DNA of 6,856 nt from an uncultured Lachnospiraceae bacterium (GTDB taxonomy: Bacteria; Bacillota; Clostridia; Lachnospirales; Lachnospiraceae), in the NCBI GenBank assembly GCA_910584725.1, contig CAJUBE010000062.1:1-6856 (forward strand), given 5' to 3'. Position numbers and translations under genes: made by a program. Positions 1 to 6,045 of this stretch are shown here, one piece after another; the stretch's first letter is position 1; each line of letters begins with the position of its first letter. The notes beneath the pieces are model-generated. The model was given only the letters and a program-made list of their open reading frames with translations. It was not told where the DNA came from and ran no database searches.

Positions 1-27
1 TTTCGCAGAAGAGAACATTCTGCGAAA
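1..27. repeat. Perfect 10-bp inverted repeat upstream of the TnpB-like gene
   Basis: TTTCGCAGAA (1-10) and TTCTGCGAAA (18-27) are perfect reverse complements around a 7-base spacer, GAGAACA. The element ends 36 bases before the first start codon. It may be the hairpin end of an upstream transcript, a remnant of an insertion-sequence end, or an operator. A TATAAC at 29-34 could be a -10 box, but no good -35 lies at the right distance, so I do not call a promoter. The repeat may extend beyond the left edge of the window. Confidence 0.6.
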
Positions 28-63
28 TTATAACCAGGCTATTCAAGCGCCCCGGAAGGATAT

Positions 64-1482
64 ATGGATAACGTACAGGAGGAAACGACAAGGAAAAATA
101 AGCGGGAGACAGCCTGCAGGACGGTTCACCAATATAACAAAGAGCCGATTCCTGGGGAGGACATGAAAAAACTTCGGGAAATTGCCGAGGATTACCGAAG
201 AGTAAAGAATTATGTATATGCCCGCTATGGCGGGATCGGGAGCCTTTCCAAACTGTATCCGGGCTATACCGTGCAGAACGAGATGACGGCGAGCAGTCTG
301 CGGTCAGAGTTAGATCTGCCGTCAGTATACTTTTACCGCGCCGTTTTTGATGCGCTTGGCGATATCAAAAGCCAGTGGGCGGCGACGAAGGCGAAGCTTG
401 CAAAATTGGTAGGACAGAATGAAAATTTTACTGCACAGGAGAAACATTATCTCAGGTTTTTACTAAAGTCAAGCAATGCTTTTGAAGCGATATTAAATAA
501 AAAATCAATTCAGCTGCCGCAGGAAATGCAGTGGAAGTACAAAGAACTTTCCAATGAAGTGAATACAGAAAAGCTGCACAGATATCTTTGCAGGCAGGTC
601 AGAAAATATCATCAAAGAGAGTTGGTTACTAATCGGGCAGACGGATTTTATCTGACAGAACGGGCATACCGGTATGGTATGGATCAGGCCGACGATGCGG
701 GGAGAAAACCAAAATACGGGATTTTCATTGCCACAAAGGAAAAGAGAAGACGCGTATTTATACCACTCACAGATGAAAACAGTTATCAGAAGCAGATTTA
801 TTTAAAGTTGATACCGGAGGAGAGCGGTGTTGACATCAGCATTCCTCTTGCAATAAAAGTCAGGATGCATCGGGATTATACCAATGAGATTGGTCTTTCG
901 GCAGGAATGCGGTGCATGTTTACTACCCAGGATGGAACAGTTTACGGGAAACATTTTTGGGAAATACAAGAAGAGCTGGCGCAATATATGCGGGCGTCTG
1001 CAGAAACCTATCGCAGAGAAAAGGCGAACAATGCAGGGAGGAGAAAATACAGGGCGCAAAAAGCGAGACTGGATGCCAAACTGGAAACTTACATTAATCA
1101 GGAATTAAACCGCATGATTGATCAGGAGAAGCCGAAGGTGATCTATTTGCCGAAGCTGCCGGGGAACAGCCGGGCCGGTTATAACAGGCGGGTCAATTAT
1201 TCCGTCGGCGTGTGGAGAAAAGGTCTCATCCGTGAAAGATTGGAACAAAAGTGTCTGGAGCATTCGATTGCATTGGTGGAAGTGTTCGGGAAGGCAATCA
1301 GTTCAGAATGCAGTAACTGTGGGAGCATGGGGAAATACAGCGGAAATGGTTTCCGATGCGGAAACTGTGGATATGAGGCGGATAAAAAACAGAATGCCGC
1401 CCGTAACGCACTGAAACGCGGACAAACAGGGAACTATGTCGATAAAACTGCGGAATCGGATGAAAAAGTAGGAACAGAGTAG
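64..1482 (+). CDS. TnpB/Cas12-like OrfB Zn-ribbon protein with all RuvC catalytic residues replaced (TldR-like)
   Basis: This 472-residue protein belongs to the TnpB superfamily of RNA-guided nucleases. The basic N-terminal half (about 1-270) would hold the guide-RNA and DNA binding domains. The RuvC-I region aligns at 276-291 (IGLSAGMRCMFTTQDG), RuvC-II at 357-366 (PKVIYLPKLP), a Zn ribbon at C416, C419, C432 and C435, and RuvC-III at 440-449 (DKKQNAARNA). In active members these motifs read GxDxG, xExL and DxNAA. Here the three acidic positions are S279, P363 and K442, so DNA cleavage is not expected. The long open frame and complete Zn ribbon argue against simple decay. Nuclease-dead TnpB relatives called TldR repress transcription with a guide RNA encoded beside them, and a structured region lies just downstream. 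The start at ATG 64 has GGAAGGA at 54-60. An internal ATG at 163 has a good SD (GGGGAGG) but would remove the conserved N-terminal strand. No tnpA is present. The family is fairly sure; the regulatory role is inferred. Confidence 0.85.
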   Translation: MDNVQEETTRKNKRETACRTVHQYNKEPIPGEDMKKLREIAEDYRRVKNYVYARYGGIGSLSKLYPGYTVQNEMTASSLRSELDLPSVYFYRAVFDALGDIKSQWAATKAKLAKLVGQNENFTAQEKHYLRFLLKSSNAFEAILNKKSIQLPQEMQWKYKELSNEVNTEKLHRYLCRQVRKYHQRELVTNRADGFYLTERAYRYGMDQADDAGRKPKYGIFIATKEKRRRVFIPLTDENSYQKQIYLKLIPEESGVDISIPLAIKVRMHRDYTNEIGLSAGMRCMFTTQDGTVYGKHFWEIQEELAQYMRASAETYRREKANNAGRRKYRAQKARLDAKLETYINQELNRMIDQEKPKVIYLPKLPGNSRAGYNRRVNYSVGVWRKGLIRERLEQKCLEHSIALVEVFGKAISSECSNCGSMGKYSGNGFRCGNCGYEADKKQNAARNALKRGQTGNYVDKTAESDEKVGTE

Positions 1483-1559
1483 ATCATTAAAAAATATTTT
1501 GCAGATAAATGCCGGCGCATGTCGGAATTTTACCGGAAACGGACTGCGGAACATTTTTT

Positions 1560-1700
1560 GAAGATAAAAAACAGAAACGGCGCTGGAATAACGGTAACGT
1601 GAATTGGGTGCGCCAAGACCTTCGGAACACTTTCGGGTGACGTACGGGGGAGCGAAGCGATCTGTCCACGGATAGAACGCACCGTTCAAAGAACGGCCAA
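1560..1700 (+). ncRNA. Candidate structured guide-type RNA (omega-RNA-like) downstream of the dead TnpB
   Basis: This stretch has no convincing reading frame but several paired elements. GGCGC 1579-1583 pairs with GCGCC 1610-1614, enclosing a small hairpin ACG-GTAA-CGT (1591-1600) with a GNRA-type loop. GGTGCG 1607-1612 pairs with CGCACC 1678-1683. Inside that are CACT-TTCG-GGTG (1628-1639) and TCTGTC-CACG-GATAGA (1661-1676). CCGTTC-AAA-GAACGG (1682-1696) follows. Some helices overlap, so they are alternatives or a pseudoknot. TnpB-family guide RNAs are encoded at or just past the 3' end of the protein gene with the guide at the RNA 3' end, so the position fits. TTCAA at 1685-1689 resembles an IS200/IS605 right-end cleavage motif, which would put a guide from about 1690, but this is a guess. 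Strand, boundaries and function are inferred. Confidence 0.45.
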
Positions 1701-1731
1701 TATGCCTTATTTGTTTAGCATTGAGCCATGC

Positions 1732-1792
1732 AGTCTCGGGTAAATGCAGAAAATGACTGCTTGCAGTCAATTTTCTGTGTTTACCTGAGACT
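1732..1792 (+). other. Long near-perfect hairpin (about 29 bp stem)
   Basis: The arm 1732-1760 (AGTCTCGGGTAAA...GACTGC) pairs with 1763-1792 (GCAGTC...TTTACCTGAGACT) almost end to end. There is one bulged A at 1770 and three G-T pairs (1738/1786, 1746/1778, 1745/1779). The G-T pairs suggest that the structure matters as RNA rather than as a DNA palindrome. No T-run follows, so it is not a standard intrinsic terminator. It may be a processing site, a transcript-protecting hairpin, or an end of a mobile module. Confidence 0.75.
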
Positions 1793-1795
1793 ATA

Positions 1796-1861
1796 GAGTG
1801 AAAAGAACTTCTAAAGCTCAGCAGCAATGGCTGCTTCGCTAAGAAGTTCTATGTTTCACTC
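1796..1861 (+). repeat. Palindromic repeat B, left copy (66-base hairpin)
   Basis: Three nested stems form one hairpin: GAGTGAAA 1796-1803 with TTTCACTC 1854-1861, AGAACTTCT 1804-1812 with AGAAGTTCT 1842-1850, and AGC-tc-AGCAGC 1815-1825 with GCTGCT-tc-GCT 1830-1840. From 1798 to 1845 it matches 6809-6856 with three differences: 1802 A/G and 1806 A/T in the 5' arm, and 1828 T/A in the loop. It lies in the same orientation as the right copy. No T-run follows. This is a repeated intergenic module of unknown role. Confidence 0.8.
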
Positions 1862-1862
1862 A

Positions 1863-1890
1863 GGAGAATGCCTGAAATACGGCATTCTCC
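1863..1890 (+). other. Perfect 10-bp hairpin between repeats B and A
   Basis: GGAGAATGCC (1863-1872) and GGCATTCTCC (1881-1890) are perfect reverse complements around an 8-base loop, TGAAATAC. It begins two bases after the end of repeat B. It has no U-tract and no second copy visible in this window. It may be a third module of the same repeat family. Confidence 0.7.
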
Positions 1891-1999
1891 GCATAGATTT
1901 GAGATTCCGCAGAGCGGAATCATGGCGGTTAGGGCGAAAGCCCGCAGCGAGATGAAGTCGAGCTGGCACGGCGGAGTAGAGAGAAAACATAGAAACTAA
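1868..1999 (+). other. Short open frame running through hairpin C and repeat A (probably not a gene)
   Basis: ATG 1868 opens 43 codons ending at TAA 1997-1999, with an internal ATG at 1922. The frame runs through the 10-bp hairpin, repeat A and the leader. AGGAG (1862-1866) is only one base from ATG 1868, and ATG 1922 has no good SD. The peptide is basic and not recognised. The stem-preserving repeat differences favour a non-coding role, but a leader peptide cannot be excluded. Confidence 0.12.
1895..1932 (+). repeat. Repeat A, left copy
   Basis: This 38-base element contains the hairpin GATTCCGC (1903-1910), loop AGA, GCGGAATC (1914-1921), preceded by AGATTTGA and followed by ATGGCGGTTAG. 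It is identical to 6770-6807 except for the three loop bases (AGA here, GAT there). Changes only in the loop suggest that the stem and flanks are under constraint, or that the copies were recently duplicated. The end of the element, GGCGGTTAG, also takes part in the leader stem before the next gene. Confidence 0.85.
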
Positions 2000-2004
2000 C
2001 TGCC
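1924..2004 (+). promoter_or_regulatory. Structured leader before the glycerophosphotransferase-like gene
   Basis: GGCGGTTAG (1924-1932) can pair with CTAACTGCC (1996-2004) over nine positions, with one G-T pair. The stem encloses GGC-GAAA-GCC (1933-1942, GNRA-type loop) and a weaker CAGC/GCTG stem (1945-1948 with 1962-1965). The 3' strand ends only three bases before the purine-rich ribosome binding site at 2008-2016, so the stem could affect translation initiation. The 5' strand lies in repeat A, which links the repeat to expression of the cassette. I recognise no known riboswitch class. Confidence 0.4.
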
Positions 2005-2021
2005 CGCAGGAAGAGGAAACC

Positions 2022-4580
2022 ATGAGAAAAGCGCAGCAAAAACAAATACAGGAAATACTTGCGCTTTTGGAGCAGGCGCATGACGAGATCAGGAGCGGCA
2101 TAGAGCATAGAGAGAATGCGAAGGCTATGGATTTGCTGGCACAGTGTCAAGACAGCGCCGTGCAGATCGGGGAGCTGATTGAAAAGACAGAGGGGGAAGG
2201 CAGCCCCACCATATCGAAGCTGGAAGAATACTGCGAAACGGTTTATGAAGCCTATGATTTGCTTTCTAATGGGACGCAATTTAATCCGGCAAAGACGGGG
2301 AAAAGACTGCGAAAAGCTCTCATTCAGGTTGAGAACAGTGTGAAAAATGATATAAAAATCCGGTTGGAAATGGTTTTCCTGCCCTATAAAGCGAGTATGT
2401 GGGATTCTCTGGAGAGCGTCTGGCGCGCCGCGGATGCGGATCCGGACTGCGATGCCTATGTAGTGCCGATTCCCTATTATGATAAAAACAGGGACGGTAC
2501 GCTTGGAACGTATCATTATGAAGGCGACAGATTCCCGGCGGATGTGCCGGTGGTGCATTATGAGGAGTACCGTTTGGAGGAAAGAGAACCTGACGCCGTT
2601 TTTATACATAATCCATATGATAATATGAATTTTGTGACGAGTGTAGAGCCAAGGTTTTATTCTTTTGAAATAAAAAAACATACGCCGTGTCTGGTTTATA
2701 TTCCCTATTATGCAACTTCCGGAAACATGAGCGAGGCGCAGGCATCCTGTATGGCTTATTATTTTGCGGATTATATCATCATACAGGCAGAAAAACATCG
2801 TAAATTTTTTGATCCGGAGCTGCCGAAAGAAAAACTCGTGCCCCTAGGCTCACCTAAGTTTGATAAGGTGATACGGCTATGCCGGAATCCGTCCGAACCG
2901 CCCGAGGCCTGGAAAGAGAAGATGGCGGGACGGAAAGTGTATTTCTTTAACACGAGCATTAACGGTATGCTGGCCAATACGGAAGCGTTTTTAAGGAAGA
3001 TGGAATATGTGTTTCGCTGCTTCGCAAAATGTGAGGATGCCTGTCTGCTGTGGCGTCCGCATCCGCTGTTAGAGTCTTCCTTTGCTTCCATGCGTGCGGA
3101 GTATAAGCCTGTTTACGACAAATTGAAGCAGTATTTTATGGCAAATAATCTTGGTATTTATGACGATACGCCTGAGATCGAGCCGACGATTGCATTATGC
3201 GATGCCTATATCGGTGACGGAGCCACTTCGGTGACGGCGCTGTTTGCGGCGGCGGGGAAACCGCTTTTTCTGTTAGACCATCAGATTGACCGCGAGCCGG
3301 AGAAAGAGGACTGGCGGGGCAATGTAATATCGGGATTTTTCCATGATGGGAACGGCAGATATATGGTGACCGGCGGCGGGGCGTTGTTTTATGATGCGGA
3401 CGGCAGCTATCAGTATAAATATGCGGGCAGTCTGTGTGAATATCAATCCATTTATGCCGGTTACTATTTGTCCTATGTGGTCTCTGTTCTGGGAAAAGAC
3501 TATGCGTGTCCCGGCAATGCGCAGGAGATTCTGCTTTTGGAGCAGGGAAAAATAGTAAAAAGGATCGGACTGGAAAGAAGGCTTGAACAGCCGGGCGCGT
3601 TCTGTGCAGCGACAGCCTGCGGGAAATATCTGCTCTTGCTGCCAAACAGGTATCCGGCTCTTGTACGCTATGACACAGTGACGGGGGAAATCCGTTATTT
3701 TACGGAGGGACTGGACGTCTTTGTCGATGAGTCAACGGGGGAAAAGCGGTTTGGCGGTTTCTGCGTCTGGAAGGAGTATCTCTTTCTGGCATCTCCCGTG
3801 AACAATTATGTGACGGGGATTCATGTGCCGACAGGAAAGACACAAATCATGACCACGAAGGCGGAAAATACCTGCGGATGCGTTTTCCTGATCGCAGACG
3901 GGGAAGAGCTCTGGCTCCTGCCCTATGAGGGTTACACCATTACCAGATGGAATCCGGAAAGCGGAGAGATGCGGGAGTATGACTGCAGGATAGACGGATT
4001 GGAATGTAAGCATCCTATTTTCGGATATGCGTGTGATACGGCGCCGTTCGGTTTTCCGGCTGTTCTGGAGGAGGCCCTGTACCTGCCGCCGGGATGGGGA
4101 AATCGGTATCTGCGTCTGGATAAGGAGACAGGGGAGAGCAGCGTCTGGGAGCCGGCGTGGGGAGAAAAACAAAAAACGGCCGGCTGCTATTACCCGCCGA
4201 GCGGAGAGTCCGCCATATTTATCAAAGTTTCGGAGGGCAAAGCGGAAGAGGAATGGCAGCTTTACACATATGCGGATAAAAAATTGTATGAGATCAATTT
4301 GTTTACCGGCGACTGTCGGGAACAGCCGCTTACCTTTCAGGCCGAGGGTATACAGAAACTGGCGGTTGGATTCGACCGTGCCTCTGAATGGAACAGGTAT
4401 ACGGCCTGCGAGGAGGATGCCTTTCATACGCTTGCAGATTTTTTACAGGAGACTCTGCCGGGCAAACCTTTTGATCCGGAGCGGGCGGAGCGCGAGTTTG
4501 CACAGATTGCGGCAAACAGTGACGGGACATGCGGAGAAAAGACATATGCGTTTGTGCGGGATAAACTTACGGGGATATAA
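2022..4580 (+). CDS. TagF-like CDP-glycerol glycerophosphotransferase family protein with C-terminal beta-propeller-like domain
   Basis: This 852-residue protein probably transfers glycerol-phosphate or a related polyol-phosphate from its CDP donor to a surface glycan on the cytosolic side. Residues 1-115 look helical and charged, partly coiled coil. Residues 116-420 resemble the GT-B fold of TagF-type transferases: GSPKFDKV at 276-283, RPHP at 345-348 (the conserved HP motif), and CDAYIGDGATSVTALFAAAG (393-412), which matches the family's ADxxITDYSS...kP segment. Residues about 495-770 hold repeated strand-rich units ending in xxTGE-like turns (DTVTGE 551-556, PTGK 603-606, PESGEM 645-650, KETGE 701-705, FTGDC 761-765), as in propeller blades. 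I see no signal peptide or membrane helix. ATG 2022 has AGGAAGAGG at 2008-2016. The next gene follows after 50 bases, so the two are probably co-transcribed. Donor and acceptor are not known, and the propeller call rests on the repeat pattern only. Confidence 0.8.
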   Translation: MRKAQQKQIQEILALLEQAHDEIRSGIEHRENAKAMDLLAQCQDSAVQIGELIEKTEGEGSPTISKLEEYCETVYEAYDLLSNGTQFNPAKTGKRLRKALIQVENSVKNDIKIRLEMVFLPYKASMWDSLESVWRAADADPDCDAYVVPIPYYDKNRDGTLGTYHYEGDRFPADVPVVHYEEYRLEEREPDAVFIHNPYDNMNFVTSVEPRFYSFEIKKHTPCLVYIPYYATSGNMSEAQASCMAYYFADYIIIQAEKHRKFFDPELPKEKLVPLGSPKFDKVIRLCRNPSEPPEAWKEKMAGRKVYFFNTSINGMLANTEAFLRKMEYVFRCFAKCEDACLLWRPHPLLESSFASMRAEYKPVYDKLKQYFMANNLGIYDDTPEIEPTIALCDAYIGDGATSVTALFAAAGKPLFLLDHQIDREPEKEDWRGNVISGFFHDGNGRYMVTGGGALFYDADGSYQYKYAGSLCEYQSIYAGYYLSYVVSVLGKDYACPGNAQEILLLEQGKIVKRIGLERRLEQPGAFCAATACGKYLLLLPNRYPALVRYDTVTGEIRYFTEGLDVFVDESTGEKRFGGFCVWKEYLFLASPVNNYVTGIHVPTGKTQIMTTKAENTCGCVFLIADGEELWLLPYEGYTITRWNPESGEMREYDCRIDGLECKHPIFGYACDTAPFGFPAVLEEALYLPPGWGNRYLRLDKETGESSVWEPAWGEKQKTAGCYYPPSGESAIFIKVSEGKAEEEWQLYTYADKKLYEINLFTGDCREQPLTFQAEGIQKLAVGFDRASEWNRYTACEEDAFHTLADFLQETLPGKPFDPERAEREFAQIAANSDGTCGEKTYAFVRDKLTGI

Positions 4581-4630
4581 CGGAAAAATCGGTGATGCTG
4601 TGACAGATAACACAGGAAACGGAGTTCTAT

Positions 4631-5974
4631 ATGAAAAAAGTGATTACATACGGCACCTTCGATCTCTTGCATGAGGGACATTACCGTCTTTTGGAGCGGG
4701 CGAAGGCATTGGGAGATTATCTGATCGTCGGTGTCACCTCGGAGGCTTATGACAAGGCGAGAGGGAAATTGAATGTGATAGATTCTCTGGCGACGCGAAT
4801 TGAAAATGTGAGAAAGACAGGTTTTGCCGATGAGATCATTGTGGAGGAATCTCATGGGCAGAAGGTGCAGGACGTCAAGAAGTACAAGATTGATATTTTT
4901 ACGGTAGGCTCTGATTGGACAGGCACATTTGACTATATGAAGGACTACTGCCAGGTAGTTTATCTGGAAAGGACAAAAAATATTTCCAGTACCATGCTGC
5001 GGGTACAGAATAAGCGGATTCAGAGAATCGGGATAATCGGTACGGGGCGGATTGCGGAACGGTTTGTCCCGGAAGCCAAACTGGTCAGCGGCATTACCAC
5101 ACAGGGGTGTTACAATCCGCATGTGGAGAGCGCAAAGCGGTTTGCCGAAAGATGGGAAATTGAGGCATATGAAGATATAGAGAGCTTTTACGGGGCAATG
5201 GATGCGGTCTATATCGCGTCGCCCCATGAGACACATTATGCGTATATTAAGTCAGCGCTGGAGCACGGCAAGCATGTGCTCTGTGAGAAACCCATGGTGC
5301 TGAAAGCCGCGCAGGCGGAGGAACTGTTTCGCTATGCGAGAGCGCATGAACTGATTTTGTTTGAGGGAATAAAGACCGCGTACTGTCCGGGATTTAATAA
5401 GCTTCTGGGGGTTGCCTGCAGCGGTATCATCGGGAGTATAAGAAATGTGGAAGTGTGCTTTACCAAATTGGAAAATCCGGATAACCGGGAATTGACTGAC
5501 CGGAAGTATGGCGGCAGCCTGACGGAGCTTGGCAGTTATGTGATGCTCCCCATATTAAAACTTTTTGGAGAAAATTATGAAGAGATCCGTTTTGATGTCA
5601 TCAGAGGAGAGAATGGACTGGATCTGTTTACAAAAATTTCAGCCAGCTATGCCAACGGCATTGCAACGGCCACCTGTGGGTTGGGCGTGAAGTCGGAGGG
5701 GCGGCTTTTGATTGCCGGAACGAAGGGATATATGATTGCGGAGGCACCCTGGTGGAAGACATCCTATTTTGAGGTGCACTATGAAAATCCGTTGGAGGTG
5801 GAAAAGTACTCCGAACGGTTTCTGGGAGAGGGTCTGCGGTATGAGATCAGCGATTTTCTTTCCATGATAAACGGCAGGAACAGCAGCGAATTTAAGCTGA
5901 CCAGAAGCGAGTCGGTGGCGCTTGCCGATATCATGGAGAAGTTTTTGAAAGCGGAGGGGCGCGCAGAGAAATAG
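4631..5974 (+). CDS. Bifunctional TagD-like cytidylyltransferase / Gfo-Idh-MocA oxidoreductase
   Basis: Residues 1-125 form a full-length glycerol-3-phosphate cytidylyltransferase (TagD) type domain: YGTFDLLHEGH (7-17) with the HxGH nucleotide-binding motif H14/H17, GSDWTGTFDYMKD (93-105), and RTKNISST (114-121), matching the RTEGISTT signature. This domain joins CTP to a polyol phosphate to give a CDP-polyol. Residues 130-440 form a Gfo/Idh/MocA NAD(P)-dependent oxidoreductase: GIIGTGRIAERF (134-145) binds the dinucleotide and CEKP (218-221) carries the usual lysine, K220. The fused reductase may make the polyol phosphate that the first domain activates, or modify the sugar; this is inference. 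GGAG at 4621-4624 sits six bases before the ATG. It lies 50 bases after the transferase gene, which would use the CDP product. No signal peptide is visible. The two domain families are clear; the exact substrate is not. Confidence 0.88.
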   Translation: MKKVITYGTFDLLHEGHYRLLERAKALGDYLIVGVTSEAYDKARGKLNVIDSLATRIENVRKTGFADEIIVEESHGQKVQDVKKYKIDIFTVGSDWTGTFDYMKDYCQVVYLERTKNISSTMLRVQNKRIQRIGIIGTGRIAERFVPEAKLVSGITTQGCYNPHVESAKRFAERWEIEAYEDIESFYGAMDAVYIASPHETHYAYIKSALEHGKHVLCEKPMVLKAAQAEELFRYARAHELILFEGIKTAYCPGFNKLLGVACSGIIGSIRNVEVCFTKLENPDNRELTDRKYGGSLTELGSYVMLPILKLFGENYEEIRFDVIRGENGLDLFTKISASYANGIATATCGLGVKSEGRLLIAGTKGYMIAEAPWWKTSYFEVHYENPLEVEKYSERFLGEGLRYEISDFLSMINGRNSSEFKLTRSESVALADIMEKFLKAEGRAEK

Positions 5975-6045
5975 AATGCGGCCATGATGGTTTTGAACGG
6001 ACAGATGACAGGCTGTCAGGAGTTGGGGGAATAGGAGCGGTTTCG

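Noticed and set aside
1554..1590. Promoter for the candidate RNA (TTGAAG 1558-1563 with GGAATA 1585-1590)
   Set aside because: The -35-like box is fair and the distance is tolerable, but the -10-like box matches only about half of the consensus.
1651..1840. Candidate RNA bases 1651-1658 (AGCGAAGC) complementary to GCTTCGCT in both B repeats, as a guide-target match
   Set aside because: Only eight bases match. They lie inside the putative scaffold rather than at its 3' end, and such a match can easily arise by chance in GC-rich stems.
1732..1890. Set of intrinsic terminators
   Set aside because: None of the strong hairpins is followed by a run of T. A weak CCGGC-GCAT-GTCGG hairpin at 1512-1525 is followed by AATTTTA, but its stem is only five pairs.
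1732..1921. CRISPR array
   Set aside because: The hairpins differ from each other and there is no regular repeat-spacer pattern or cas1/cas2.
1895..2004. Integron attC-type site
   Set aside because: GTTAG and CTAAC are present, but they do not fit the GTTRRRY/RYYYAAC core pattern, the spacing is wrong for a cassette site, and no integrase is seen.
1483..2021. Group II intron or IStron remnant
   Set aside because: I could not find a domain V-like hairpin, conserved intron ends or a reverse transcriptase.
1929..2798. Minus-strand open frame of 289 codons
   Set aside because: It lies opposite the well-supported transferase gene, has no recognisable domain, and has low-complexity composition typical of an antisense shadow.
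4027..4674. Plus-strand 215-codon frame overlapping two genes
   Set aside because: It is an arginine-rich shadow of the transferase gene in another frame, with no motif and no ribosome binding site of its own.
4424..5236. Minus-strand open frame of 270 codons
   Set aside because: It is antisense to the end of the transferase gene and to the TagD-like domain, with no family motif.
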